This document shows positions 21,830 to 30,858 of a stretch of 48,322 nucleotides of DNA, in pieces; positions within the stretch are counted from its first letter, which is position 1, and every line of letters starts with the position of its first letter. Made by a program: the position numbers and the translations under genes. The DNA comes from an uncultured Pelagibacteraceae bacterium (GTDB lineage Bacteria > Pseudomonadota > Alphaproteobacteria > Pelagibacterales > Pelagibacteraceae): positions 1 to 48,322 of the forward strand of contig CACBRD010000005.1 in assembly GCA_902541515.1 (NCBI GenBank), written 5' to 3'. The notes beneath the pieces were generated by a model. The model searched no databases and was not told the origin of the DNA. It was given only the letters and a program-made list of their open reading frames with translations.

Positions 21830-22558
21830 ATGAATTCTTTAGAAGCAAAGATCAGAGATAACAAAACTAAAGGTCAACTTAATGCCATCAGGAATGATGG
21901 TGGTGTTCCAGGGATTATCTATGGAGGTAAAGACCAAAATCAAAAAGTATCTATATCTAAGAAATTATTAAAAACCTTGATTGAGAAAGAAAACTTTTTA
22001 TCAAATATCATTACTTTAAATGTAGATGGAAAATCTCAAAATGTATTACCTAGAGAAGTAAAATATCACATCATAAGTGATGAACCTACTCATGTAGATT
22101 TTCTAAGAGTTCTTCCTGGAGTAAAAATTAAGATTGAGGTTCCGGTTAACTTTATTAATCATGAAAAATCTCCAGGTTTAAAAAGAGGTGGAGTACTTAA
22201 CATTGTAAGAAGAAAAGTTGAATTAAAATGCCCAAGTGAAAAAATACCAGAAAGTATTACTTTAGATTTGGATGGTATCGATATAGGGTCAAGTTTTAAA
22301 ATTTCCTCAGTAAAACTAGATGCAGAAGTAACACCAACTATTCAAGGAAGAGATTTCGTAATTGCAACCTTAGCAGCACCGACAGTAATGAAAGAACCAG
22401 AAAAACCAGCAGAAGCAGAAGCCGCAGAGGGTGAAGAGGGTGCTGAAGGAGCAGAAGCAGCTGCAGCTGAAGGAGATAAACCAGCTGCGGAGGGCGATAA
22501 AAAAGAGGGTGATGATAAAAAACCTGCAGACAAAAAAGCTTCAGAAGAAAAAAAATAA
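21830..22558 (+). CDS. rplY: 50S ribosomal protein L25, CTC family, with long acidic Ala/Glu tail
   Basis: 242 aa. N-terminal L25 5S rRNA-binding domain (VPGIIYGGKDQNQKVSISKK, LPREVKYHIISDEPTHVDFLRV) and the TL5/CTC C-terminal beta domain (VPVNFINHEKSPGLKRGGVL, DLDGIDIGSSFKIS). From about residue 187 the chain becomes low-complexity Ala/Glu/Gly/Lys, ending ADKKASEEKK. The DNA there is visibly richer in G and C than its surroundings. Acidic tails occur in other alphaproteobacterial L25 proteins, but this one is long. Followed by pth, as in many bacteria. Confidence 0.95.
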   Translation: MNSLEAKIRDNKTKGQLNAIRNDGGVPGIIYGGKDQNQKVSISKKLLKTLIEKENFLSNIITLNVDGKSQNVLPREVKYHIISDEPTHVDFLRVLPGVKIKIEVPVNFINHEKSPGLKRGGVLNIVRRKVELKCPSEKIPESITLDLDGIDIGSSFKISSVKLDAEVTPTIQGRDFVIATLAAPTVMKEPEKPAEAEAAEGEEGAEGAEAAAAEGDKPAAEGDKKEGDDKKPADKKASEEKK

Positions 22559-22592
22559 TCCACTAAATTTGAAAAACTAATTTTAACAGTTT

Positions 22593-23153
22593 ATGCTTTT
22601 ATTTGTAGGTTTAGGTAATCCAACTCCAGATAGTGAAAATAATAGACATAATGTTGGTTTTAAAATTATAGATTCCATCAACAAAAAGTTCGGGCTTACA
22701 AAACAAAAACCAAAATTCAAAGGTTTGTTAACAACTGGTAATATTGATAGTAAAAAAGTTTATGCCATCAAGCCTTTAACTTTCATGAATAACTCTGGAA
22801 TATGTATTAGAGAACTAATTGAATATTTCAAAATTGAACCTGAAAATGTAATTGTTTTTCACGATGATCTTGATGTTGAATTTGGAAAAATAAAAGCAAA
22901 ATTTGGTGGATCGAGTGCTGGCCACAATGGAATATCCTCTATTGATAAATTTATTGGAAAAGATTACTCAAGAGTAAGAATTGGTATAGGTAAACCGAAA
23001 GGACCCATTGAAGTATCTGATTATGTTTTGCAAAATTTTGATGATGAAGAAATTATGGGTGTAGAAAAAATATCCAAAAATATAACTGAATCACTTTCTA
23101 TACTTGTAGAAAAAAAATTAGATTTATTTTCAAGCACAGTTAATAATAAATAA
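22593..23153 (+). CDS. pth: Peptidyl-tRNA hydrolase
   Basis: Frees tRNA from prematurely released peptidyl-tRNA. 186 aa with the bacterial Pth hallmarks: LLFVGLGNPTPDSENNRHNVGFKIID (catalytic His near residue 20), KPLTFMNNSG, HDDLDVEFGKIKAKFGGSSAGHNGISSID and RVRIGIGKP. Starts 34 bp after rplY. Its TAA overlaps the ychF start codon by one base (TAATG), so the pair is translationally coupled. Confidence 0.97.
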   Translation: MLLFVGLGNPTPDSENNRHNVGFKIIDSINKKFGLTKQKPKFKGLLTTGNIDSKKVYAIKPLTFMNNSGICIRELIEYFKIEPENVIVFHDDLDVEFGKIKAKFGGSSAGHNGISSIDKFIGKDYSRVRIGIGKPKGPIEVSDYVLQNFDDEEIMGVEKISKNITESLSILVEKKLDLFSSTVNNK

Positions 23154-24226
23154 TGAGTTTTAAATGTGGGATCGTTGGATTACCTAATGTTGGTAAATCA
23201 ACTCTTTTCAATGCACTAACAAATTCAAGCAAGGCACAGGCAGATAATTTTCCTTTTTGTACAATTGATCCAAATATTGGAGTTGTAATAGTGCCTGATG
23301 AAAGATTAAATAATTTAGCTAAAATTTCAAAATCAAAAAAAATAATCAATACCACTATCTCTTTTGTTGATATTGCTGGACTGGTAAAAGGAGCGTCTAA
23401 AGGTGAAGGTTTGGGTAATAAATTTCTCTCTCATATTAGAGAAGTTGATGCAATTATTCACATGATCAGGTGCTTTGACTCTAATGATATTCAAAATGTA
23501 AACCCATCTGTTGACCCGGTTAGAGATATAGAAATTATAGAAACAGAGATGATGCTTGCAGATCTTGAATCTATTCAAAAAAGGTTAGAGAAAAATAATA
23601 AAAAAAATGTTGATGAGGATCAAATCAAAATTCTTGAAATAGCTATGGATTGTATAAATAATAATAAAAGTTTTGATGATTTAAGAACCCAATTTAATAA
23701 AAAACAACTTACTCAATCTGGATTATTATCTCTTAAACCTAAAATTTTTGTTTGTAACGTAGATGAACAAAGTGTTCAAAGTGGAAATAATTACACTCAA
23801 TCATTTATTGATAAGTATGGAAACAATAATACTTTAATCGTCTCTGCAGACATAGAAAATCAAATAAATGAATTGGATAGTAATGAGAAAAAAAATTATA
23901 TGGAAATGATTGGATTAAAGGAAACAGGATTGAATAAATTAATTAAGAAAGGTTACGAAATTCTTGACCTAGATACATACTTTACATCTGGGCCCGAAGA
24001 AACTCGAGCATGGACAATTGAAAAAAATTGTACTGCTCCAAAAGCTGCAGGTGAAATTCATACTGATTTTGAAAAAGGATTTATTCGGGCTGAAACTATT
24101 TCTTACGATGACTTCATATCCAATGATGGTTGGGTAAATTCAAAAAATAATGGAAAAATGAGATTAGAAGGGAAAGATTATATAGTTAAAGATGGAGACG
24201 TTCTAAACTTCCGTTTCAATACGTGA
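23153..24226 (+). CDS. ychF: YchF/OLA1-family ATPase, ribosome-associated
   Basis: 357 aa. Obg-related P-loop protein: CGIVGLPNVGKSTLFNALTNS (G1), FVDIAGLVKGASKGEGLGNKFL (G3), a divergent NVDE in place of NKxD (typical for YchF, which prefers ATP), a coiled-coil insert around LADLESIQKRLEKNNKK, and a C-terminal TGS domain (WTIEKNCTAPKAAGEIHTDFEKGFIRAE). Works at the ribosome and in stress responses. Its 3' end overlaps convergent petC by 24 bp. Confidence 0.97.
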   Translation: MSFKCGIVGLPNVGKSTLFNALTNSSKAQADNFPFCTIDPNIGVVIVPDERLNNLAKISKSKKIINTTISFVDIAGLVKGASKGEGLGNKFLSHIREVDAIIHMIRCFDSNDIQNVNPSVDPVRDIEIIETEMMLADLESIQKRLEKNNKKNVDEDQIKILEIAMDCINNNKSFDDLRTQFNKKQLTQSGLLSLKPKIFVCNVDEQSVQSGNNYTQSFIDKYGNNNTLIVSADIENQINELDSNEKKNYMEMIGLKETGLNKLIKKGYEILDLDTYFTSGPEETRAWTIEKNCTAPKAAGEIHTDFEKGFIRAETISYDDFISNDGWVNSKNNGKMRLEGKDYIVKDGDVLNFRFNT

Positions 24227-24982
24227 CCATATTCTTTTCATACTAAAATAAACTAGGATAGTTAAAATAATTAAATACACGATAGCTTTAAAACCCATTT
24301 GATGTCTTGACTCTAAATGAGGTTCGGCTGACCACATCAAGAATGTTGTTACATCTTTTGACATTTGCTCAACAGAAGCTATTGTACCATCAGAGTATTC
24401 TACTAATCCATCTGATAACTGATTAGCCATTTTAATTTTATTCCCATACATATATTTATTATAATACACACCATCATCTAAAGTAACTCCAGCTGGTGGG
24501 TCTTCATATCCTTGAAGCAATGAGTAAATATAATCTACCCCACCCCCTCTTGCTTTAACTAGCACAGACATGTCTGGTGGATAAGCACCTCCATTTGCAG
24601 CTTGAGCAGCTTGAACGTTATCATAGGGCATTACAAACTTATCTGATAATCTGCCCGGACGAGTAAACATATCACCATCTGAATTAGGTCCATCCTTGAC
24701 TTCAAAAGATGCAGCAATAGCTTTTGCTTGCTCTATAGAAAATTCTGGTCCCCCTTTCTCAGCTAAGTTTCTATAACTTAAATATTTCATTGAATGACAA
24801 GAAGAGCACACCTCTGTGTAGACTTGATAACCTCTTTGAAGTGCAGCTCGATCAAACTTTCCAAAGAGTCCTTTGAAGCTCCAATCGGTTTTTAAATATT
24901 CAACTTTTTCTGCAGCTTGAGTGCTTAATGAAAGTCCAGAAAATAAGATAATAAATGAAAATATTTTAATAAAATTTTTCAC
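24203..24982 (-). CDS. petC: Cytochrome c1 of the bc1 complex
   Basis: Membrane-anchored c-type cytochrome that takes electrons from the Rieske protein to soluble cytochrome c. 259 aa: N-terminal signal peptide (to about residue 23, STQAAE), heme-binding CSSCH at 59-63, PPDMSVL with the probable axial Met, GYEDPPAGV, and a C-terminal membrane anchor (AIVYLIILTILVYFSM). The GTG start directly follows the petB stop with no spacing, so it depends on coupling to petB. Third gene of petABC on this strand. Confidence 0.96.
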   Translation of the reverse strand: MKNFIKIFSFIILFSGLSLSTQAAEKVEYLKTDWSFKGLFGKFDRAALQRGYQVYTEVCSSCHSMKYLSYRNLAEKGGPEFSIEQAKAIAASFEVKDGPNSDGDMFTRPGRLSDKFVMPYDNVQAAQAANGGAYPPDMSVLVKARGGGVDYIYSLLQGYEDPPAGVTLDDGVYYNKYMYGNKIKMANQLSDGLVEYSDGTIASVEQMSKDVTTFLMWSAEPHLESRHQMGFKAIVYLIILTILVYFSMKRIWSRIETEV

Positions 24983-26245
24983 TTATTTATTTAAACTTTC
25001 CTTGTTCTTTGCTGTGGCTAAATTAGGTGAACCACCTAGTATCGGTTCGGTAATACTTAATGGAATTGGAAGAGTTTTTTCTTTCCAACCTAAAACTGGA
25101 AGTATCACTAAAAAATGTAAGAAATAGTATGCTGTAGCTACTCTAGCAACTAACAGATATAATCCCTCTGCTGGCATAGCACCAACATATCCCAGGATCA
25201 AAACATCAGCGACAAGGATCCAATAAAATTGTCTGTATAAAGGTCTAAATACTGCTGATCTAATTTTTGAGGTATCGAGCCATGGAAGAGCTGCTAAAAT
25301 TAAAATAGCAGATAACATTGCAACTACTCCTAAAAGTTTATCCGGGACCGATCTTAAAATTGCGTAGAATGGTAATAAATACCACTCCGGAACAATATGT
25401 GCCGGCGTAACTAACGGATTAGCTTCAATATAATTATCTGCATGACCTAAAATATTTGGCGTATAAAAAACAAAAAATGCAAAAACAATCATAAACATTA
25501 GTAAAGCAAAACCATCTTTTATTACAATGTATGGATGGAATGGTACTGTATCTTTTGAAGGTTTTTTAATGTCAATTCCAACTGGATTATTATTTCCAGG
25601 AACATGAAGTGCCCATATGTGAAGAACAACTAAACCTAAAATTAAAAAAGGTATTAAATAGTGAAGTGTAAAAAATCGTGTTAAAGTAGGATTATCAACT
25701 GAGTAACCTCCCCATAACCAAGTAACAATACCCTCGCCTACTAAAGGAATTGCACTAAATAGATTTGTAATTACAGTTGCACCCCAGAAACTCATTTGGC
25801 CCCATGGAAGTACATAACCCAAAAATGCAGCTGCCATCATTAATAAATAAATGATGATACCTATTATCCAAATTATTTCCCTAGGAGCTTTGTAAGAACC
25901 ATAAAATAATGATCTAAATATATGAATATAAACAGCCAAAAAAAACATTGAAGCACCATTTGCATGAATGTATCTAATTAACCAACCATAGTTAACATCT
26001 CTCATAATATGCTCGACACTATCAAAAGCCATATCAGCATGAGCAATATAATGCATTGCAAGAACTAAACCCGTTACAATTTGAGTAATCAAACAAAAAG
26101 TTAATATTCCACCAAACGTCCACCAATAATTTAAATTTTTAGGTGTTGGATAATCAGTTAAGTGATTTGCAAGAGTTAATAATGGTAAACGATCGTTAAA
26201 CCATTTTCCAAATTTTGATTTCGGTGTGTATTCGTGATCACTCAT
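24983..26245 (-). CDS. petB: Cytochrome b of the bc1 complex
   Basis: Eight-helix, two-heme subunit that carries the Qo and Qi sites. 420 aa. Seen: the N-terminal [49 protein letters not shown] with heme-ligand His residues, [39 protein letters not shown], the Qo-site PEWY followed by [14 protein letters not shown], and a C-terminal tail longer than in E. coli-type cytochromes. Five bases separate it from petA. Confidence 0.97.
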   Translation of the reverse strand: MSDHEYTPKSKFGKWFNDRLPLLTLANHLTDYPTPKNLNYWWTFGGILTFCLITQIVTGLVLAMHYIAHADMAFDSVEHIMRDVNYGWLIRYIHANGASMFFLAVYIHIFRSLFYGSYKAPREIIWIIGIIIYLLMMAAAFLGYVLPWGQMSFWGATVITNLFSAIPLVGEGIVTWLWGGYSVDNPTLTRFFTLHYLIPFLILGLVVLHIWALHVPGNNNPVGIDIKKPSKDTVPFHPYIVIKDGFALLMFMIVFAFFVFYTPNILGHADNYIEANPLVTPAHIVPEWYLLPFYAILRSVPDKLLGVVAMLSAILILAALPWLDTSKIRSAVFRPLYRQFYWILVADVLILGYVGAMPAEGLYLLVARVATAYYFLHFLVILPVLGWKEKTLPIPLSITEPILGGSPNLATAKNKESLNK

Positions 26246-26250
26246 AATAA

Positions 26251-26760
26251 TTATCCAATTTTAATTGTATTAGCATTAACAAATTCGTATTTAGGGATCT
26301 CCATATTAGTCGGAGCTGGTCCCTTTCTAATTCTTCCAGAGATATCATAGTGCGAACCATGACAAGGACAAAACCATCCATTGTATTCGCCTTTTTGATC
26401 TAAAGGAACACAGCCTAAGTGAGTGCACACTCCAAGCATGACTAACCACTCGGGGTTCGCTGCACGATCCTCATCTTTTTCTGGATGTTTTAAATCTTCT
26501 AACTTTACAGATCTTGCTTCAGCTATCTCATCTTGTGTTCTTCTACGAATAAAAACTGGTTTACCTCTCCATAAAACTGTAATTGTTTTACCTGGATTAA
26601 CCGCACTTACATCAACCTCAGTGCTCGCCAAAGCTTTGACTGATGCGTCTGGGTTCATCTGATCAATCATTGGCCATATCGTTGCACCAACACCAACCGC
26701 ACCAACTGCATAAGTTGCTGTGAATAAGAAATCTCGTCTATTAGTTTTTTTTTCTGACAT
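26251..26760 (-). CDS. petA: Rieske iron-sulfur subunit of the bc1 complex
   Basis: 169 aa. A twin-arginine signal [17 protein letters not shown] at the N terminus doubles as a membrane anchor; the 2Fe-2S cluster ligands are CTHLGC (112-117) and CPCHGSHYD (131-139). Full and typical. First gene of the minus-strand petABC operon. The 90-bp region upstream is shared with divergent trmL and contains a near-perfect 27-bp palindrome. A PetP/PetR-like regulator set in the same window is a candidate controller, by analogy only. Confidence 0.97.
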   Translation of the reverse strand: MSEKKTNRRDFLFTATYAVGAVGVGATIWPMIDQMNPDASVKALASTEVDVSAVNPGKTITVLWRGKPVFIRRRTQDEIAEARSVKLEDLKHPEKDEDRAANPEWLVMLGVCTHLGCVPLDQKGEYNGWFCPCHGSHYDISGRIRKGPAPTNMEIPKYEFVNANTIKIG

Positions 26761-26806
26761 TAATAATAGTTAAATATACTCAATAATGCTTTTTTCTACT
26801 TAAATA

Positions 26807-26833
26807 TATGATTTCATATAATATAAAATCATA
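26807..26833. promoter_or_regulatory. 27-bp near-perfect palindrome between petA and trmL
   Basis: TATGATTTcATATaATATaAAATCATA is symmetric about 26820 with one mismatched pair (C/A), the outer eight-base arms being exact. It contains TATAAT (26817-26822), which could be the -10 for trmL with a leader of about 20 bases. It looks like an operator or an overlapping divergent promoter. AT-rich DNA makes chance palindromes more likely, so confidence is moderate. Confidence 0.45.
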
Positions 26834-26850
26834 AATTTACTACTGAAAGA

Positions 26851-27324
26851 ATGACACAGAATTTGATAAATCATGGCCCAAAAATTGCTTTATTTGAACC
26901 AGACATACCTCAAAATACAGCAGCAATAATCAGAACCTGTGCGTGCCTAGGTGCAAAACTTGAAATAATAGAGCCTTGCGGGTTTATGCTAAATGATAGA
27001 AGATTTAAGCGAGTCGTTATGGATTATATGAATGAAAAAGACATTAAATTCCATCAAAGCTCAGACGATTTTTTTAAATCGAAAAAAGATCAAAGAATAG
27101 TTCTAATGACCACAAAAGCCTCTGTTTCTTACACAAAATTTAAGTTTAATAAAAATGACACTATTCTTTTTGGTAGAGAAAGTGCGGGAGTTCCAAATGA
27201 GGTTCACAAAAAAATTAAAGATAGACTCAAAATTCCTATGAAAAACAATAAGCGCTCACTTAATATTGCATCTTCTGTTGCAATCATATTGGCAGAAAGT
27301 TTAAAACAAACTAAATTAATCTAA
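26851..27324 (+). CDS. trmL: tRNA (cytidine(34)-2'-O)-methyltransferase
   Basis: SPOUT methyltransferase that 2'-O-methylates the wobble base of tRNA-Leu isoacceptors. 157 aa, usual length. Motif 1 FEPDIPQNTAAIIRTCACLGAKLEIIEPCGF, motif 2 LFGRESAGVPNEVH, motif 3 IPM, then RSLNIASSVAIILAE, forming the trefoil-knot SAM site. First gene of a tight trmL-hemF-greA run (gaps of one base each). Confidence 0.94.
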   Translation: MTQNLINHGPKIALFEPDIPQNTAAIIRTCACLGAKLEIIEPCGFMLNDRRFKRVVMDYMNEKDIKFHQSSDDFFKSKKDQRIVLMTTKASVSYTKFKFNKNDTILFGRESAGVPNEVHKKIKDRLKIPMKNNKRSLNIASSVAIILAESLKQTKLI

Positions 27325-27325
27325 T

Positions 27326-28153
27326 ATGGATTTAGAAATTAAAAAAGACATCACAAGTAACTGGTTCAAAATGCTACAAGAAGCTATTTGGCACACTATA
27401 ACCAACCTTGAAAGAAAAGATGCGAATATCAAGACCACTGTTTGGAACAGAAGTAAAAAAAGAGATGAAGGAGGCGGAGAATTTAGAATTTTAGAAAATG
27501 GAAAAATATTTGATAAAGTTGGAGTAAATTTTTCTAAAGTTCATGGAAAATTCCCAAAACAATTCCAAAAAAATATTTTAGGTGCAAAAAAAGATCCCAG
27601 TTTTTGGGCTTCTGGTATTTCTGTTGTGATGCATATGAAAAATCCTATGATCCCTGCCATGCATTTTAATACAAGATATATCTGCACAACTCAGGACTGG
27701 TTTGGTGGTGGTATGGATGTAACCCCATCAATAAAAGATGATAAGGAAAAAAAAGAATTTCATAAAACCCTAAAAAAAATGTGTGATCAACACAATAAGA
27801 AATATTACACAAAATATAAGAAATGGTGTGATGAATATTTTTATTTACCTCATAGAAAAGAACCGAGGGGTATTGGTGGAATTTTTTTTGATTATAAAAA
27901 AGATAATTTTGAGAAAGATTTTAAATTTGTAAGAGATGTGGGGATCACTTTTCAATTTATTTTTGAAAAAATCATTAGAAAAAAAATGAAGAAAAAGTGG
28001 ACTAAAAAACATAAAGAATTACAATTCATAAAAAGAGGTCGTTATACAGAATTTAACTTACTCTATGACCGAGGAACAAAATTTGGTTTGCAAACTGGTG
28101 GAAACGTTGAAGGTATTTTAATGTCATTACCTCCGTTAGCAAAATGGAAATAA
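27326..28153 (+). CDS. hemF: Oxygen-dependent coproporphyrinogen III oxidase
   Basis: Aerobic conversion of coproporphyrinogen III to protoporphyrinogen IX in heme synthesis. 275 aa. Conserved stretches: GVNFSKVHGKFP, SGISVVMHMKNPMIPAMHFN, WFGGGMDVTP, PHRKEPRGIGGIFFDY, KRGRYTEFNLLYDRGT and GLQTGGNVEGILMSLPP. Slightly shorter than the E. coli enzyme (299 aa), with very Lys-rich loops. Starts one base after trmL. Placed opposite petABC, whose cytochromes need its product. Confidence 0.97.
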   Translation: MDLEIKKDITSNWFKMLQEAIWHTITNLERKDANIKTTVWNRSKKRDEGGGEFRILENGKIFDKVGVNFSKVHGKFPKQFQKNILGAKKDPSFWASGISVVMHMKNPMIPAMHFNTRYICTTQDWFGGGMDVTPSIKDDKEKKEFHKTLKKMCDQHNKKYYTKYKKWCDEYFYLPHRKEPRGIGGIFFDYKKDNFEKDFKFVRDVGITFQFIFEKIIRKKMKKKWTKKHKELQFIKRGRYTEFNLLYDRGTKFGLQTGGNVEGILMSLPPLAKWK

Positions 28154-28154
28154 C

Positions 28155-28631
28155 ATGGACAAAGAACCAATTACTTTAAATGGCCTAAATAAACTTAAAG
28201 ATGAATTAATCTTTTTAAAAGAAAAAAAAAGACCTGAGATTGTTGCGGCGATTGCTGAAGCGAGGTCACATGGTGATCTAAAAGAAAATGCAGAGTACCA
28301 CGCTGCAAAAGAAGAACAGTCTCATAATGAGGGAAGGATTACTGAAATTAATGATATCATTGCTAGAGCAAATGTCATTGATGTTACGAAATTAAATAAT
28401 GATGGAAAAGTTATCTTTGGCTCGACTGTGTTTTTAGAAAATTTAGATACTGGAGAAAAAATAAATTATAAGATTGTAGGAAAAGATGAAGCTGATCTCA
28501 AACAAAAATTAATTTATTTTCAATCGCCTATAGGTAAAGGTTTAATAGGAAAAAATAAAAATGATTTAGTTGAAATAAAAACTCCTGCCGGGGTCAAAAA
28601 TTTTGAAATTAAAGACGTAAAATATATCTAA
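28155..28631 (+). CDS. greA: Transcription elongation factor GreA
   Basis: Rescues backtracked RNA polymerase by stimulating transcript cleavage. 158 aa: N-terminal antiparallel coiled coil with the acidic tip in IAEARSHGDLKENAEYHAAKEEQ, and a C-terminal FKBP-like domain (SPIGKGLIGKNKNDLVEIKTPAG). One base after hemF. Its stop overlaps that of convergent cca by three bases (CTA/TAA). Confidence 0.97.
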   Translation: MDKEPITLNGLNKLKDELIFLKEKKRPEIVAAIAEARSHGDLKENAEYHAAKEEQSHNEGRITEINDIIARANVIDVTKLNNDGKVIFGSTVFLENLDTGEKINYKIVGKDEADLKQKLIYFQSPIGKGLIGKNKNDLVEIKTPAGVKNFEIKDVKYI

Positions 28632-29902
28632 TTGTTAACAATTTGACTTACTTGTTTATCTGAAATTTGAAAATTATTTTTCACCCATTCTTCCTCAATT
28701 ATTTTTAATTTTGCACCCAATTCTTTACCCTCAGGAATATTGAATTTTTCCATTAAAAATTCTGCACCCACAGGCATTTTTGGTATTGTTTTATCTTTGT
28801 AGAAATCAATTAATCTTTGAATATTTTCAGAATTTTTTTTTGATTTTATAAAATAATAATTGAGAATATCAGTTACAGCTTGTTTTCCATTATAATAAAA
28901 AATACCATTAAAGTTTTCCTCTCTAAAAGTTTTTGGTCCAATTTTTTCCTTAAAAAAATTATCAATAATTTTAATTCTTTTTTGATCTTTTTTAGAAATA
29001 TTAAATTTGTACATAAAATAATCTGCATTATCTGTCTCATCAATAATCATCAAAGATAATAGAAAGACAAAATCAGCCTTATTAATTATTTGTTTTTTTT
29101 TTGAGTTTAATTTTGAAAAAGTTTTTAAATTATTTAATTCAGGAAAAACAATTAAAAATAATTCTGAGCTCAATTTATCATCAGCTAATTTTTCTAATAT
29201 TTCTAAGTGAGTTATTTTTTTTAGCTCATCTAATAGTCTCTCTTTAGATAATTTTGAGATACCACCGATATTAATTTTAAGTTTTCTGATTAATTCTGGA
29301 TTATGCGGATGCTTTGAGTAATGGGCGAAAAATCTTAAATATCTTAAAATTCTCAAATAATCTTCTTTAATTCTTTTATCAGCGTCTCCTATAAAATTTA
29401 CGAAACCGTTTTCTAAGTCTTTTTTACCCTCAAAAGGATCGAACAAGTTTCCATCTTCATCCGCGTAAATGGAATTGATGGTAAAATCCCTTCTTAATGC
29501 ATCCTCTTTCCAATTTTTTGAAAATTTCACTTTTGCATGTCTTCCATCTGTTAAAATATCTTCTCTCAATGAGGTAATCTCAAATTTGTACCCTTCTATA
29601 AGTGCTGTAATTGTTCCATGTTCAATACCAGTTTCGTAATAATCAATTTTATTTTCTTTCAAAACTTCACAAACCTTTTGAGGATCAAGGTTTGTAGCCA
29701 TATCAATATCATTTACTATTTCTTTATTTATGATTTTTCTTATGCAACCTCCTACAAATCTTACTTCACTATCTGATGAATAAGAATTTATGGCTTTAAA
29801 TATTTTATTTGCCGGAGTATTTTTTGTTAAATCTCGAATACTTTGACTTATATAATTTAAATTATTTGATCTAAAAAAAATTGTATCTAAAAAATTTTTC
29901 AT
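28628..29902 (-). CDS. cca: CCA-adding tRNA nucleotidyltransferase / poly(A) polymerase family
   Basis: 424 aa, class II nucleotidyltransferase. N-terminal head RFVGGCIRKIINKEIVNDIDMATN with the GG and DxD metal ligands, ITSLREDI, RRDFTINSIYAD with the basic motif, LFDPFEGKKDLENG, and RIKEDYLRILRYLRFFAHY. The rest is helical and divergent. Family members either add CCA to tRNA or poly(A) to RNA; sequence reading cannot settle which, although alphaproteobacterial proteins of this type are usually CCA-adding. The ATG is three bases after the encoded CCA end of tRNA-Gln on the same strand, so it probably has no leader beyond the tRNA itself. Confidence 0.9.
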   Translation of the reverse strand: MKNFLDTIFFRSNNLNYISQSIRDLTKNTPANKIFKAINSYSSDSEVRFVGGCIRKIINKEIVNDIDMATNLDPQKVCEVLKENKIDYYETGIEHGTITALIEGYKFEITSLREDILTDGRHAKVKFSKNWKEDALRRDFTINSIYADEDGNLFDPFEGKKDLENGFVNFIGDADKRIKEDYLRILRYLRFFAHYSKHPHNPELIRKLKINIGGISKLSKERLLDELKKITHLEILEKLADDKLSSELFLIVFPELNNLKTFSKLNSKKKQIINKADFVFLLSLMIIDETDNADYFMYKFNISKKDQKRIKIIDNFFKEKIGPKTFREENFNGIFYYNGKQAVTDILNYYFIKSKKNSENIQRLIDFYKDKTIPKMPVGAEFLMEKFNIPEGKELGAKLKIIEEEWVKNNFQISDKQVSQIVNN

Positions 29903-29905
29903 ACT

Positions 29906-29979
29906 TGGCTGGGGCGCTAGGATTCGAACCTAGGATGCAGGTACCAAAAACCCGTGCCTTACCGCTTGGCTACGCCCCA
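29906..29979 (-). tRNA. tRNA-Gln (anticodon TTG), CCA encoded
   Basis: Reverse-strand cloverleaf: acceptor TGGGGCG paired with CGCCCCA, D arm GCCAAGCGGTAAGGC, anticodon arm CGGGT-TTTTGGT-ACCTG with anticodon TTG, T arm CCTAG-GTTCGAATC-CTAG, discriminator G and an encoded CCA (29906-29908). It is close to E. coli tRNA-Gln. 74 nt including CCA. Located between ispE (upstream on the same strand) and cca (three bases downstream). Confidence 0.97.
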
Positions 29980-30012
29980 ATATTAAGTTCGTATAACACA
30001 AAAAAATCAAAT

Positions 30013-30858
30013 TTATATAGTTTTTGAGGCTATACACCAGATATTTTTGTATTTTTGAATAAACCTTTTTTTCGCACGTTCACATCTTTTTTTTGTTTGA
30101 AAATATGCAACTAAAGCTGATCCCGATCCAGTCATTCTTACAAAAACTGGGTTTAGAGAATTCTCTAAATAAAGTTTCATATTTTTTAATCTTGGGTATT
30201 TTAAAAAAACTATTGTTTCTAAGGAATTTTTCATATCTTTTAAAAAATTGATATCAAACATTTTTTTTGCCCCCTTGCCAAATTTTGCTTTATCAAACTT
30301 TCTAACCTTTGAATAAATATCCTTAGTCGAACAACCAAAATTTGGTTTTACGATTAATGGGTAAATTTTTTTTACATTATTGAAATACTTTATTTTATTT
30401 CTTGAATTTATAATCTTACTTTTATGATTTAAGCCTAAAATCACATCTGAACCAATTAGCTTAGAAATTTTTAACATTTCCTTATTTTTGATATTGATTA
30501 TTCTCTTATGTGCCAAATACCTTAGTATACTTGCTGCATTCATTGAGCCGCCTCCAAGACCAGCTTTATCAGGTATAAATTTTTTGATTTTGATTTGAAA
30601 TCTTTGGTTTTTTAAAATTTTTTTGTTTTCTAGGATCTCAAATAATTTAGAAACAGTATTTTTCTTACCTATCTTTCGAGAAAATTTTCCATTGAATGAA
30701 ATTAAATGTTTTTTTGATTTAATTTTTTTGATCAAAATTATGTCGTGTAAATCTACAAAGCTTATTATGCTCTCTATATTGTGCAAAGATTTACTTTTGC
30801 TTATAACATTTAATGCCAAATTTAATTTCGCGTGTGATTTTATTCTGAAAAAGGGCAT
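30013..30858 (-). CDS. ispE: 4-diphosphocytidyl-2-C-methyl-D-erythritol kinase
   Basis: GHMP kinase of the MEP isoprenoid pathway. 281 aa. N-terminal SHAKLNLALNVISK, the ATP loop PDKAGLGGGSMNAASILRYL, SDVILGL and the C-terminal VRMTGSGSALVAYF motif. Very Lys-rich but complete. The ATG is directly adjacent to the stop of the upstream TPR gene, so they are coupled. With ispH at the right end it supplies precursors for the crt genes and quinones. Confidence 0.95.
   Translation of the reverse strand: MPFFRIKSHAKLNLALNVISKSKSLHNIESIISFVDLHDIILIKKIKSKKHLISFNGKFSRKIGKKNTVSKLFEILENKKILKNQRFQIKIKKFIPDKAGLGGGSMNAASILRYLAHKRIINIKNKEMLKISKLIGSDVILGLNHKSKIINSRNKIKYFNNVKKIYPLIVKPNFGCSTKDIYSKVRKFDKAKFGKGAKKMFDINFLKDMKNSLETIVFLKYPRLKNMKLYLENSLNPVFVRMTGSGSALVAYFQTKKRCERAKKRFIQKYKNIWCIASKTI

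Noticed and set aside
22342-22563. 73-aa minus-strand ORF rich in Ser/Ala opposite the rplY tail
   Set aside because: It is the complement of the low-complexity Ala/Glu tail, not an independent gene.
24921-25127. 68-aa plus-strand ORF across the petB/petC junction
   Set aside because: Both strands there are explained by petB and petC; no start context or family motif.
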